Positions 19,691-30,970 are shown, counted from the first letter of the stretch. The stretch is DNA of 64,000 nucleotides from Comamonas_C sp026954015 (GCA_035063785.1 JAPSFS010000012.1:22386-86385), one strand, 5' to 3'. Numbers and translations are program-made. The notes: generated by a model not told the origin, from the letters alone.

Positions 19691-19862
19691 GGATTTCCTT
19701 GGTCGCAGCACCAGGTTACCGCGCGCCGCACGATTGCGGCAGTCGTCAGGTGGGTGTGCGAGGCTTGTGCGGTGGGGATTCCGCCAGGTTACGGGTTGAA
19801 CAACCACCCGGCCAGTGCGCTGCAATGCGCAGGAGGGAGCCCGGTGGCGCCGGGTCGGCGCT

Positions 19863-21899
19863 TCAGACCGCCTGGGCGGAGGGAAACGGCCGACGTGCCT
19901 GCCACCAGGCGAGCACCTGGTCGACGGTCTCGTCGACCGTCATCCCGGAGTTGTCCAGCAGCAAGGCGTCTTGCGCGGGCTTCAAGGGTGCGACGCTGCG
20001 CTGCATGTCGCGCGCGTCACGGGCCTCAAGGTCCGCACGAAGGAGCGCAATTGTAGCGGAAATCCCCTGCGAAATCAGTTGCTTGTGGCGCCGCTCGGCG
20101 CGGCATTGCGCGCTCGCGGTGAGGTAGATCTTGAGGGCGGCGCCCGGGAAGATCACCGTGCCCATGTCGCGCCCGTCGGCCACGAGGCCGGGCACCCGCG
20201 CGAAATCGTGCTGCAGCGCCACGAGCGCCTGGCGCACCGCGGGCAGTTGCGAGACGCGCGAGGCGTCCATGCCCACGTCCTCGCCACGGATGCGGTCGGT
20301 AACGTCCTCGCCCGCGAGCAGCACGCGGCCGGCCACGAAACGCGCGGGCAGCGCACCCGCCAGCGCGGCAAGGCGCGCCTCGTTTTCCGCCACCGGGGCC
20401 ACGCCCGCCTGCATCGCCGCCAGCGCGGTCAGGCGGTAGAGCGCGCCCGAGTCGAGCAGGCGGTAGCCCAGCCGCTCGGCCACCTGCGCCGCGAGCGTGC
20501 CTTTGCCCGAGGCGCTCGGCCCGTCGATGCAGACCACGGGGATGTCCGCGGGCTCGGCGCGCACCACGCCGAACAGCGTCTCGAAGTAGGTGGGGAAGGT
20601 CTTGGCGACGCATCCTGGGTCTTCGATGCGCACCGGCAGGCGCGCCGGGTTGAACGCGGCGAGCGCAAGGCACATCGCGATGCGGTGGTCGTCGTAGGTG
20701 TGGATGCGCGCGGCGCGCCAGTCTGCGGGTGTGGCGGGCGGGGTGATGCGCAGGAAGTCCGCTCCTTCCTCGGCGGTGGCGCCGAGCTTGCGCAGTTCGC
20801 GCGCCATGGCGGCGATGCGGTCGGTCTCCTTCACGCGCCAGCTCGCGATGTTGGTGAGCAGCGTGGGGCCGTCGGCGTACAGCGCCATCGCGGCGAGTGT
20901 CATCGCGGCGTCGGGGATGTGGTTGCAGTCCAGCGTGATCGCCTTGAGCGGCCAGGCGCCGCGCGTCACGAGCAGGCCATCCGCGGTGTCCTCGACGCGT
21001 GCGCCCATCGCGCGCGCCGCGTCCACGAAGCGGATGTCGCCCTGGATCGCGTCGAGGTGGATGCCGCTGATCTGCAAGCCATTTTGGCCTGCAATCGGCT
21101 CTGTGAGAGCGCCAGCGGCTATGAAGTAGCTAGCGGAAGACGCATCGGCCTCGACGAGCAGCTCCCCCGGCGAGCGGTAGCGGCTGCCGGCGGGGATGCG
21201 AAAGCGCTGCCAGCCGTCGCGCTCCACGTGGACGCCAAAGCGTGCGAGCAATTCGAGCGTGATCTGGACATAGGGTTTGGAGATGAGCTCGCCTACCACC
21301 TCGATCACGACCTCGCGTGTGGCGGCGGCCAGCGGCAGCGCCATCAGCAGTGCGGTGAGGAACTGGCTTGAAACGTCGCCGCGCACCTGCACGGGCGCAT
21401 CGAGGCGCAGCGCGGGCGGGCCGTCGGCGTGCGCGATGCGCAGCGGCGGATAGCCGTCGGCGCCCAGGTAGTCGATGCGGCAGCCGAGCTGGCGCAGCGC
21501 GTCCACCAGGTCCTTGATGGGGCGCTCGTGCATGCGTGCGACGCCGCGCAGCTCGAACGCGCCGCCCAGCAGCGCGAGCGCGGCGGTGAGCGGGCGCATC
21601 GCGGTGCCGGCGTTGCCCAGGAACAGCGGTTGCGTCACGCGCGGTGCGTGGGCGCCCAGGCCGGTGATGCGCAGCGCGCCGTCCTCGGCGGCGTCTACCG
21701 CACAGCCGAGCTGGCGCAGCGCATCGAGCATCACGCGCGTGTCCTCGCTCTCGAGCAGGTTGCGCACCTCGGTCGTGCCGTCGCTGAGCGCCGCCAGCAG
21801 CAGCACGCGGTTGGAGATGCTCTTGGAGCCCGGCAGCTGCACCCGCCCGCCGACGCCCGACAGCGGCGGCAAGTCCAGGAAGGGCGTGCGGGCCGTCAC
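19863..21899 (-). CDS. aroA-cmk: Bifunctional EPSP synthase / cytidylate kinase fusion
   Basis: 678 aa. Residues 1 to about 445 are EPSP synthase (PGSKSISNR, GNAGTAMRPL, the DDHRIAMCL segment), which makes 5-enolpyruvylshikimate-3-phosphate. From about 451 a complete CMP kinase follows, with P-loop IDGPSASGKGT and ADGRDMGTVIFP. The fusion places chorismate and pyrimidine-nucleotide functions in one chain; such bifunctional proteins are annotated in Comamonadaceae. The GTG start at 21899 overlaps the tyrA stop (GTGA). A palindromic repeat (copy 3) adds about nine residues (TEPIAGQNG region, near residue 265) between conserved EPSPS segments. Confidence 0.93.
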   Translation of the reverse strand: MTARTPFLDLPPLSGVGGRVQLPGSKSISNRVLLLAALSDGTTEVRNLLESEDTRVMLDALRQLGCAVDAAEDGALRITGLGAHAPRVTQPLFLGNAGTAMRPLTAALALLGGAFELRGVARMHERPIKDLVDALRQLGCRIDYLGADGYPPLRIAHADGPPALRLDAPVQVRGDVSSQFLTALLMALPLAAATREVVIEVVGELISKPYVQITLELLARFGVHVERDGWQRFRIPAGSRYRSPGELLVEADASSASYFIAAGALTEPIAGQNGLQISGIHLDAIQGDIRFVDAARAMGARVEDTADGLLVTRGAWPLKAITLDCNHIPDAAMTLAAMALYADGPTLLTNIASWRVKETDRIAAMARELRKLGATAEEGADFLRITPPATPADWRAARIHTYDDHRIAMCLALAAFNPARLPVRIEDPGCVAKTFPTYFETLFGVVRAEPADIPVVCIDGPSASGKGTLAAQVAERLGYRLLDSGALYRLTALAAMQAGVAPVAENEARLAALAGALPARFVAGRVLLAGEDVTDRIRGEDVGMDASRVSQLPAVRQALVALQHDFARVPGLVADGRDMGTVIFPGAALKIYLTASAQCRAERRHKQLISQGISATIALLRADLEARDARDMQRSVAPLKPAQDALLLDNSGMTVDETVDQVLAWWQARRPFPSAQAV
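21078..21133 (+). repeat. Dispersed palindromic repeat, copy 3 (inside aroA-cmk)
   Basis: ATTTTGGCCTGCAATCGGCTC...GAGCGCCAGCGGCTATGAAGTAGCTAG is a degenerate member of the family. It is retained in frame within the EPSP synthase coding region, in a surface loop after DASSASYFIAAGAL. Confidence 0.6.
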
Positions 21900-22789
21900 G
21901 AGCCGACGCCGCCGTTCTTGCGCTGCGCGCCCATGCGCCACTGGGCACGCGTGGTGCTCGCGCGCGTGATGAGCGCCTCCAGCGGCTGGTCGGTCTCGGC
22001 GGCGATCGCCTGTTCGAGCTCGCGCAGCGCAACGCGAAAGTGCCCCGCCTGCGCCAGCACCTCGTTGCGGTTGGCGCGCAGGATGTCGCGCCACATCTTG
22101 GGGTCGCTCGCGGCGATGCGCGTGAAGTCGCGAAACCCCGGCCCCGCGAGCGAGAGGTATTCGTCGGCCTGCGGCTGTCCGAGCATCGCGCCCATCATCG
22201 CGAACGCGAGCACGTGCGGCAGATGGCTTACGGCGGCGAACGCGGCGTCGTGCGCCTGCGGGTCCATGCGCGTGACGCGGCAGCCCAGCGCCGTCCACAG
22301 CTGCTCGGCCAGGCGCAGCTGCTTCGCCCGCGTCTGCTCGGTGGGCGTGAGGATGATCTGGCGGCCGCTGTAGAGCTCGGGCTCGGCGTATTCCACGCCC
22401 GAGACTTCGCGCCCCGTGATCGGGTGTGCGGGCACGAAGCAGCCGATGTGCTCGCGCAGCACGCGCCGCGCCGCATCGACCACGTCCATCTTGGTGGACC
22501 CCACGTCCATGACGAGCGTGTGCGGCGTCACGAGCGGGCGGATCGCATTGAGCGTCGCCTGCGTTGCCGCGACGGGAACGGCGAGCAGCACGATGTCCGA
22601 GCCTGAGACGGCGAGCAGCGCCGACGGCGCCACGGCGTCGATCACGCCGAGCTGGCGCGCGCGCTCCGTCGTGGTTGGCGACTTGCTGTAGCCCACGATA
22701 TGGTGCACCAGCCCGGCCTTGCGCATCGCCAGCGCGAACGAGCCGCCCATCAGGCCGCAGCCGATCAAGCCGAGCTGTTCAAACACCAT
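21896..22789 (-). CDS. tyrA: Prephenate dehydrogenase
   Basis: 297 aa. The N-terminal Rossmann motif is GLIGCGLMGGS. HPITGRE carries the catalytic His near residue 120, and HLPHVLAFA follows in the dimerisation domain. It oxidatively decarboxylates prephenate to 4-hydroxyphenylpyruvate on the route to tyrosine. No ACT domain is present. It lies between pheA (7 bp downstream of its stop) and the aroA-cmk fusion, to which it is coupled by a four-base overlap. Confidence 0.95.
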   Translation of the reverse strand: MVFEQLGLIGCGLMGGSFALAMRKAGLVHHIVGYSKSPTTTERARQLGVIDAVAPSALLAVSGSDIVLLAVPVAATQATLNAIRPLVTPHTLVMDVGSTKMDVVDAARRVLREHIGCFVPAHPITGREVSGVEYAEPELYSGRQIILTPTEQTRAKQLRLAEQLWTALGCRVTRMDPQAHDAAFAAVSHLPHVLAFAMMGAMLGQPQADEYLSLAGPGFRDFTRIAASDPKMWRDILRANRNEVLAQAGHFRVALRELEQAIAAETDQPLEALITRASTTRAQWRMGAQRKNGGVGS

Positions 22790-22796
22790 GGATGTC

Positions 22797-23894
22797 TCAC
22801 GCGGGCACCGGGTAGGTGCCGAGAATCTTGTAGAACGCGCACAGGCGCTGCAGCTCGGCGAGCGCGGCCGCGACGTGGGCCTGGGCGGGGTGTCCCTCGA
22901 TGTCGATGTAGAAGTAGTACTCCCACTGCCCGGTGCGCGCGGGGCGCGATTCGAAGCGTGTCATCGACACCGCGTACTTTTTCAGCGGCACGAGCAGGTC
23001 GTGCACCGCGCCGGGGCGGTTGGGCACCGAGACGATCAGGCTGGTGCAGTCGCGCGGGCCCGGCGCGGGCGTGCCCAGCGTCTGCGGCAGGCAGATGATG
23101 GCAAAGCGCGTGCGGTTGTGCGTGTCGTCCTGGATCGCGCGCGCGAGCAGGTGCAGGCCGTACTGCTGTGCTGAGCGCTCGCTGGCGATGCCCGCCCACG
23201 CCGGGTTGGTGGCGGCCAGGCGCGCGCCCTCGGCGTTGCTGGAGACCGGGCGGCGTTCGGCGCGTGGCAGATGCTTGGACAGCCAGGTCTGGCACTGCGC
23301 CAGCGCCTGCGGGTGCGCGAGCACCACCTCGATGCCATCGAACCCCGGCACCGCGCGCAGCAGATGGTGGCGCACGAGCAGGCTCACCTCGCCGACGATG
23401 TGGCACGGCGTGTGCAGCAGCATGTCGAGCGAGCGCGTGACCACACCTTCGTTGGAATTTTCGACGCCCACGACGCCGTACTCGGCCGTGCCCGCGGCGG
23501 TGGCGTGGAACACTTCGTCGAAGTTGCCGCAGTAGATGAACTCCACGCTGCTGCCGAAGTATTCGATCGCGGCCTGTTCGCAGAATGTCCCTTCGGGGCC
23601 GAGCACGGCGACGCGCTGCGGTGCCTCCAGCGCCAGGCAGGCGGACATCACCTCGCGCCAGATCGCGGCGACGTGCGTGCTCTTGAGCGGGCCGGGGTTG
23701 GCGCGCTGGATCGTCGCGATCACCTGCGCCGCCCGGTCGGGGCGAAACAGCGGGCTGCCCTCCTGCTTCTTGACTTCGCCCACCTGCTGCGCAAGGCGCG
23801 CGCGCTGGTTGAGCAGGGCCAGCAGCTGCCCGTCCAGCGCGTCGATCTGCACGCGCAGTTGCGCCAGATCCGGGGAGGCCAGGGGTTCGGTCAT
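22797..23894 (-). CDS. pheA: Chorismate mutase / prephenate dehydratase (P-protein)
   Basis: 365 aa bifunctional enzyme. An AroQ-type chorismate mutase occupies about residues 10-90 (LRVQIDALDGQLLALLNQRA). The prephenate dehydratase domain starts at VAVLGPEGTFCEQAA and has GVVGVENSNEG. A C-terminal ACT domain follows, with DCTSLIVSVPNRPGAVHDLL and SRPARTGQWEYYFYIDIEGH, typical of phenylalanine feedback inhibition. The ATG at 23894 is preferred over an in-frame TTG two codons earlier. Confidence 0.96.
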   Translation of the reverse strand: MTEPLASPDLAQLRVQIDALDGQLLALLNQRARLAQQVGEVKKQEGSPLFRPDRAAQVIATIQRANPGPLKSTHVAAIWREVMSACLALEAPQRVAVLGPEGTFCEQAAIEYFGSSVEFIYCGNFDEVFHATAAGTAEYGVVGVENSNEGVVTRSLDMLLHTPCHIVGEVSLLVRHHLLRAVPGFDGIEVVLAHPQALAQCQTWLSKHLPRAERRPVSSNAEGARLAATNPAWAGIASERSAQQYGLHLLARAIQDDTHNRTRFAIICLPQTLGTPAPGPRDCTSLIVSVPNRPGAVHDLLVPLKKYAVSMTRFESRPARTGQWEYYFYIDIEGHPAQAHVAAALAELQRLCAFYKILGTYPVPA

Positions 23895-23915
23895 GGGCAA
23901 GAGGCTTTCCGTCTC

Positions 23916-25025
23916 TCAGGCGCGCTCGCGCTCGAAGTCGCGCAGGTAGTCGACGAGCGCCTGCACGCCCGCCAGCGGCATCGCGTTGTAGATGCTCGCG
24001 CGCATGCCGCCGACCGATTTGTGGCCCTTGAGCTGCAGCAGGCCGCGCTCTTTCGCCCCGGCGAGGAAGGCGTCATTGAGCTTGTCGTCGGCCAGCAGGA
24101 AGGGAACGTTCATGCGCGAGCGGCAGTTCATGGCCACCTTGTTCACGTAGAAGGCCGACGCATCGATCGCGTCGTAGAGCAGCTTTGCCTTGGCGATGTT
24201 GCGCGCCTGCACGGCCGCGATGCCGCCGAGCTCGCCTTCGCGCTGGCGCTTGAGCCATTGGAAGGTCAGGCCCATCACGTAGATCGCCCAGGTGGGCGGC
24301 GTGTTGTAGCGCGATTCGGCTTCGGCGACGTTCTTGTAGTCGAAGCCGCTCGGGCAGATCGGCAGTGCGTGGCCGATCAGGTCTTCGCGCACGACGACCA
24401 GCGTCACGCCCGCGGGCCCCAGGTTCTTCTGTGCGCCACCGAAGGCCAGGCCCACGCGGCGCCAGTCGACGGGGCGGGATGCGGCGTGTGACGAAAAATC
24501 GACCACCAGCGGCGCGTCGCTGCCCAGGGCCTTCAGGTCGGGCAGTTCCTGGAATTCCACGCCGTGGATGGTTTCGTTGCTGCAAATGTGCACGTAGCTT
24601 GCGCCGCGCGAGAGCTGCCAGCCCGAGGGGTCGGGCAGGGTGGTGAAGCCGGACGCCTCGCCGCTCGCGGCGGTGTGCACCTCGGCGGCGTACCTGAGCG
24701 CTTCCTTGCGCGACTTCTGGCTCCAGGAGCCCGTCACGACGAAATCGACCGTGGCCGCGCGCGAGAGGTTCAGCGGCACGATGGCGTTCTCGCCGATACC
24801 GCCGCCCTGCATGAACAGGATCTTGAATTCGGGCGGCACCGCGAGCAACTCGCGCAGGTCGCTCTCGGCCTGTTCGCAGATGGCAATGAATTCCTTGCCG
24901 CGGTGGCTCATCTCCATCACGCTCATGCCGCTGCCGTGCCAGTCGAGCATCTCGCCCGCGGCCTGTTGCAGCACTTCTTCAGGAATCGCCGCAGGTCCCG
25001 CGGAGAAGTTGTATGGACGGTTCAT
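23916..25025 (-). CDS. serC: Phosphoserine aminotransferase
   Basis: 369 aa fold-type I PLP enzyme that converts 3-phosphohydroxypyruvate to phosphoserine and also serves pyridoxine synthesis. NFSAGPAAIPEEVL is the family start, and FGGAQKNLGPAG holds the PLP Lys. No Shine-Dalgarno sequence is visible: the start is preceded by an A/T-rich TATATAAAA run from palindromic repeat copy 4, which separates serC from gyrA. Translation may depend on the A-rich leader and S1 (inference). Confidence 0.96.
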   Translation of the reverse strand: MNRPYNFSAGPAAIPEEVLQQAAGEMLDWHGSGMSVMEMSHRGKEFIAICEQAESDLRELLAVPPEFKILFMQGGGIGENAIVPLNLSRAATVDFVVTGSWSQKSRKEALRYAAEVHTAASGEASGFTTLPDPSGWQLSRGASYVHICSNETIHGVEFQELPDLKALGSDAPLVVDFSSHAASRPVDWRRVGLAFGGAQKNLGPAGVTLVVVREDLIGHALPICPSGFDYKNVAEAESRYNTPPTWAIYVMGLTFQWLKRQREGELGGIAAVQARNIAKAKLLYDAIDASAFYVNKVAMNCRSRMNVPFLLADDKLNDAFLAGAKERGLLQLKGHKSVGGMRASIYNAMPLAGVQALVDYLRDFERERA

Positions 25026-25027
25026 TT

Positions 25028-25080
25028 TTATATAAAACGTGGCTCCAGCGCTTGCTGGTCAAGCGCGGAAAGCTCTCAAT

Positions 25081-25085
<5 letters not shown>
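25028..25085 (+). repeat. Dispersed palindromic repeat, copy 4 (gyrA-serC junction)
   Basis: TATATAAAACGTGGCTCCAGCGCTTGCTGGTCAAGCGCGGAAAGCTCTC fills almost the entire 55-bp gap between the gyrA stop and the serC start. In the transcript it would form a hairpin centred on AGCGCTTG/CAAGCGC just before serC. Confidence 0.8.
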
Positions 25086-27693
<2,608 letters not shown>

Positions 27694-27922
27694 TGCGAAC
27701 TGGGGTGACGAAGCGGTGGCCGACCATTTTAGGGGTAAGCGTTTGTGGCGATTGGGCAACAGCTGGGCCGGTGAAGCGCTTGCATCCGGCATTCCCGTAC
27801 ATTCGATGGCGCACTATTAGGAGCGCGTGTGGCACAATCCGACCAGCGTTTTTAGTGCGGTTCACTGACGACGTCCCGATTTCGCAGCCCGGCTGCGGCT
27901 TTTACTTCCCAAGAGGAGAACC
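27694..27922 (+). promoter_or_regulatory. gyrA-ompA divergent promoter region
   Basis: A 229-bp divergent intergenic region. TTGCAT (27779-27784) and TGTGGCACAAT (27829-27839) are candidate promoter elements for ompA. The second resembles the TGTGCCATAAT extended -10 of the two tRNA promoters in this window. The gyrA promoter is not evident by eye. Confidence 0.35.
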
Positions 27923-28591
27923 ATGAAAAAACTGAACCAAGTGGCAGTATTGTTGGCCTCTGCCGTGCTTGCTGCTTCGGCTACCGCCCAAGTCAAGGCG
28001 GCCGACGGCGGCAAGGTGATCGACAACTGGCAGAACGGAACCGGCGAACTGGTCTGGAAGAACGGCACCAATGAACTGTGCTGGCGTGATTCTTCCTGGA
28101 CGCCTGCCACCGCGGCCGAAGGCTGCGACGGCGCGCTCAAGAAGGCTGCTGCCGCCGCTCCGGCGCCTGCGCCTGCTGCCGCTCCGGCGCCTGCCGCCGC
28201 GCCGGCTCCCGCCCCGGCCCCGGCTCCTGCCGTCGCCACCAAGGTGACCTATGGCGCCGATGCGTTCTTCGACTTCGACAAGTCGGTGCTCAAGCCTGAA
28301 GGCAAGGCCAAGCTCGACGATCTGGTCTCCAAGATCAAGGACATCAATCTGGAAGTGATCGTTGCGGTCGGCCACACCGACTCCATCGGCACCGCCGCCT
28401 ACAACCAGAAGCTGTCGGTGCGCCGCGCCGAAGCCGTGAAGGCCTATCTGGTGTCCAAGGGCATCGAGAAGAATCGCGTCTACACCGAAGGCAAGGGCGA
28501 GACCCAGCCTGTCGCCACCAACGCCACCAAGGAAGGTCGCGCCAAGAACCGCCGCGTCGAGATCGAAGTGGTGGGCACGCGCGCCAAGTAA
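27923..28591 (+). CDS. ompA: OmpA-family outer membrane protein
   Basis: 222 aa. A signal peptide with hydrophobic core VAVLLASAVLAASA and probable cleavage after ATAQ is followed by a short domain with two cysteines. Next comes an Ala/Pro-rich linker (about 72-103) and a C-terminal OmpA peptidoglycan-binding domain (VTYGADAFFDFDKS, then GHTDSIGTAAYNQKLSVRRAEAV and NRRVEI). It lacks the eight-stranded barrel of E. coli OmpA, so it probably tethers the outer membrane to peptidoglycan. AAGAGGAGA is a strong ribosome site and a strong terminator follows. Confidence 0.92.
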   Translation: MKKLNQVAVLLASAVLAASATAQVKAADGGKVIDNWQNGTGELVWKNGTNELCWRDSSWTPATAAEGCDGALKKAAAAAPAPAPAAAPAPAAAPAPAPAPAPAVATKVTYGADAFFDFDKSVLKPEGKAKLDDLVSKIKDINLEVIVAVGHTDSIGTAAYNQKLSVRRAEAVKAYLVSKGIEKNRVYTEGKGETQPVATNATKEGRAKNRRVEIEVVGTRAK

Positions 28592-28611
28592 TCGTTTCGA
28601 CGATCGAAAGC

Positions 28612-28637
28612 AAAAGCCCCGCTTGCGGGGCTTTTTT
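28612..28637 (+). terminator. Rho-independent terminator of ompA
   Basis: AAAAGCCCCGC-tt-GCGGGGCTTTTTT: a GC-rich perfect stem with a T-run, 21 bp after the ompA stop. The A-run on the left side could also let it serve the minus-strand SRP RNA transcript. Confidence 0.9.
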
Positions 28638-28663
28638 CATGGGTGATCGACAGGAGGGTGGGT

Positions 28664-28757
28664 GACGAGCCTTACCCCCGGCACTGACTCCGCAGTTGGG
28701 GCTGCTTGGTTCCCCACCTGACCCGGTTGGCTGCTTCGCCATGCGGGGAGGCCCGTC
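28664..28757 (-). ncRNA. ffs: 4.5S signal recognition particle RNA
   Basis: Read on the minus strand, the RNA has the diagnostic SRP apical loop: GGTCAGG, a GGAA tetraloop closed by TGG/CCA, then AAGCAGCC. The two ends pair over nine bases (GACGGGCCT with AGGCTCGTC, one G-U), giving a rod of about 94 nt typical of 4.5S RNA. It binds Ffh for co-translational membrane targeting. It lies between ompA and dnaX, with its 5' end pointing at the dnaX start. End positions are estimated from the terminal pairing. Confidence 0.88.
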
Positions 28758-28821
28758 GCCGCCGATTGTACGTGCAGGCCGTGGCCGAACCGCCCGCCGC
28801 CGCCACATAGAATCACCTGCC

Positions 28822-30618
28822 ATGTCCTACCTCGTGCTCGCCCGCAAATACCGTCCCCGCAATTTCCCGGAGATGGTGGGGCAGGAGCACGTGGTGCGCG
28901 CGCTCACCAACGCGCTCACGCAGCAGCGCCTGCACCACGCCTACCTGTTTACCGGCACGCGCGGCATCGGCAAGACGACGGTCTCGCGCATCCTCGCCAA
29001 ATCGCTCAACTGCACCGGCGCGGACGGGCAGGGCGGCATCACGGCCACGCCCTGTGGCGTGTGCCCGGGGTGCGTGGCGATCGACGCGGGGCGCTTTCCG
29101 GATTACGTAGAGCTCGATGCCGCGTCCAACCGCGGCGTGGACGAGGTGCAGGGCCTGCTGGAGCAGGCGGTCTACAAGCCCGTGCAGGGGCGCTTCAAGG
29201 TCTTCATGATCGACGAAGTGCACATGCTCACGAACACGGCGTTCAACGCCATGCTCAAGACGCTGGAAGAGCCGCCCGAGTACCTGAAATTCGTGCTCGC
29301 GACGACCGACCCGCAAAAGGTGCCGGTCACCGTGCTCAGCCGCTGCCTGCAGTTCAACCTGCGCCCGATGGCGCCCGAAACCATCCACGAACATCTGGCA
29401 CACGTGCTCGCGGCCGAGCAGATCCCTTTCGAGCTGCAGGCGCTGCGCCTCATCGCCCGCGCGGCGCGAGGCTCGATGCGCGATGCGCTCAGCCTCACGG
29501 ACCAGGCCATTGCCTTCGGCAGCGGCGCGCTGCAGGAAGCTGCGGTGCGCCAGATGCTGGGCAGCGCCGACCGCGCGCAGGTGCTCACGCTGATCGATGC
29601 GCTGGCGCGCGGCGATGGCCGCGCGGTGGTGCAGACCTCCGACGAACTGCGCGCGCAGGGGCTGTCGGCCGCCTCCACGCTGCAGGAGATGGTCGCCGTG
29701 CTGCAGCGCATGGCGGTGCTGCAGGCGGTGGCTGACCTGCCCGCCACCGATGCGGACGACCCGGACGCACCGGAAATCGCGCGCCTGGCCCAGGCAATGC
29801 CCGGCGACGAGGTGCAGTTGCTCTACAGCATCTGCCTGCACGGCACCGAAGAGCTGGGCCTGGCGCCCGACGAATACGCGGCGCTCACGATGGTGCTGCT
29901 GCGGCTGCTGGCGTTCAAGCCCGCTGCGCCGGGCGAAAAAAAAAAGCTGACGCCGCCTGAACCCGCGCCCGGGCAGGCTGCTGCGTCGGTCGCCGCGGCG
30001 CCTGCCGCAGACCGTGCGCCCGCGCCCTCGGCGGCCCCGGCGCAGCCGGCCGCGCCGCTGCGGCTGCCCGTGCGCTCGGTGGAAAACATCCAGCAAAATA
30101 CGGCTCCAGCGCCCTCTGGACAAGCGCGGGCAGCTACGGAAACCGTAGAAATCCCGGTGCGATCACTCCCCGCGCCCGATGAGCACGGGACGGCCGCCCT
30201 CGACCCGGAAAGCACCGCCCTGCGGCCCGCCGAGGAAGGCGGGTTCTGGCACGGCGTGGTGCACGGACTGATCGAGCGCCAGCAGGTGAGCGCGCTCACG
30301 CGGGAGCTCGCGTTGCAGTCGCAACTGGTGGCACGCGACGGCGGGCACTGGCATCTGCGCGTCGAGAGCGCGTCGCTCAACCAGCCCACCGCGCGCGAGC
30401 GGCTGTGCGCCGCGCTGCGCGAAGCGGGGCACGCGAGCGAGATCAGCGTCGAGGTCGGGCCGGTGGGCGACAGCCCGGCGCGGCGTGACGCCGCCGCCGC
30501 CGCAGAGCGCCAGCGTACGGCAGAGGCCATCGTGCGCAATGATCCCCAGGTACAGCAGTTGATGCGTGATTTCGGGGCGAAAATCGTCCCCGGCAGCGTC
30601 AAGCTGGCATCCATGTGA
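28822..30618 (+). CDS. dnaX: DNA polymerase III subunit tau (and probable gamma)
   Basis: 598 aa clamp-loader ATPase. Walker A is GTRGIGKTT near residue 45, zinc cysteines lie in the CGVCPGC region, Walker B is MIDEVH, and the sensor-1 segment follows. Domain III ends near residue 370. Codons 372-375 (29935-29946) contain ten consecutive A, after which both alternative frames stop within 6 codons, so a gamma-like short form of about 375 aa could be made by slippage. Beyond this is an Ala/Pro-rich linker that includes palindromic repeat copy 5, then the tau-specific C-terminal domain. It heads dnaX-ybaB-recR. Confidence 0.95.
   Translation: MSYLVLARKYRPRNFPEMVGQEHVVRALTNALTQQRLHHAYLFTGTRGIGKTTVSRILAKSLNCTGADGQGGITATPCGVCPGCVAIDAGRFPDYVELDAASNRGVDEVQGLLEQAVYKPVQGRFKVFMIDEVHMLTNTAFNAMLKTLEEPPEYLKFVLATTDPQKVPVTVLSRCLQFNLRPMAPETIHEHLAHVLAAEQIPFELQALRLIARAARGSMRDALSLTDQAIAFGSGALQEAAVRQMLGSADRAQVLTLIDALARGDGRAVVQTSDELRAQGLSAASTLQEMVAVLQRMAVLQAVADLPATDADDPDAPEIARLAQAMPGDEVQLLYSICLHGTEELGLAPDEYAALTMVLLRLLAFKPAAPGEKKKLTPPEPAPGQAAASVAAAPAADRAPAPSAAPAQPAAPLRLPVRSVENIQQNTAPAPSGQARAATETVEIPVRSLPAPDEHGTAALDPESTALRPAEEGGFWHGVVHGLIERQQVSALTRELALQSQLVARDGGHWHLRVESASLNQPTARERLCAALREAGHASEISVEVGPVGDSPARRDAAAAAERQRTAEAIVRNDPQVQQLMRDFGAKIVPGSVKLASM
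29936..29945 (+). promoter_or_regulatory. A10 slippery tract in dnaX
   Basis: Ten A read as GAA AAA AAA AAG in the tau frame. A shift to the -1 frame reads AAA GCT GAC GCC GCC TGA; the other frame reads AGC TGA. Both therefore terminate right after domain III. This is the arrangement expected for a gamma-producing transcriptional or translational slippage site. Confidence 0.65.
30090..30151 (+). repeat. Dispersed palindromic repeat, copy 5 (inside dnaX)
   Basis: CAGCAAAATACGGCTCCAGCGCCCTCTGGACAAGCGCGGGCAGCTACGG matches the repeat core. It is read in frame as part of the tau linker (QQNTAPAPSGQARAATET). Confidence 0.75.
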
Positions 30619-30637
30619 CAACTATCAAGGAAGAACC

Positions 30638-30970
30638 ATGTTCAACAAAGGGCAGCTCGCCGGACTCATGAAGCAGGCGCAGGCCATGCAGGACAACCTC
30701 AAGAAGGCGCAGGAGGAGCTGGAGCGCATTGAAGTGGAGGGCGAATCCGGCGCGGGCCTCGTCAAGGTGCTGATGACCTGCAAGCACGACGTCAAGCGCA
30801 TCACCATCGACCCCAGCCTGCTCGCGGACGACAAGGACATGCTCGAAGACCTCGTCGCCGCCGCCTTCAACGCCGCCGTGCGCAAGGCCGAGGAAACCTC
30901 GCAGGAGAAGATGGGCAGGATCACCGCCGGCATGCCGGGCCTGCCCGGCGGCATGAAGTTCCCGTTCTGA
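30638..30970 (+). CDS. ybaB: YbaB/EbfC nucleoid-associated protein
   Basis: 110 aa. MFNKGQLAGLMKQAQAMQ, the charged helix KAQEELERIEVEGESG and ITIDPSLL are family hallmarks, and a Gly/Pro-rich PGLPGGMKFPF tail ends the protein. YbaB dimers bind DNA and commonly sit between dnaX and recR, as here. The ATG at 30638 follows an AAGGAAGAA ribosome site 19 bp after dnaX. Confidence 0.95.
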   Translation: MFNKGQLAGLMKQAQAMQDNLKKAQEELERIEVEGESGAGLVKVLMTCKHDVKRITIDPSLLADDKDMLEDLVAAAFNAAVRKAEETSQEKMGRITAGMPGLPGGMKFPF

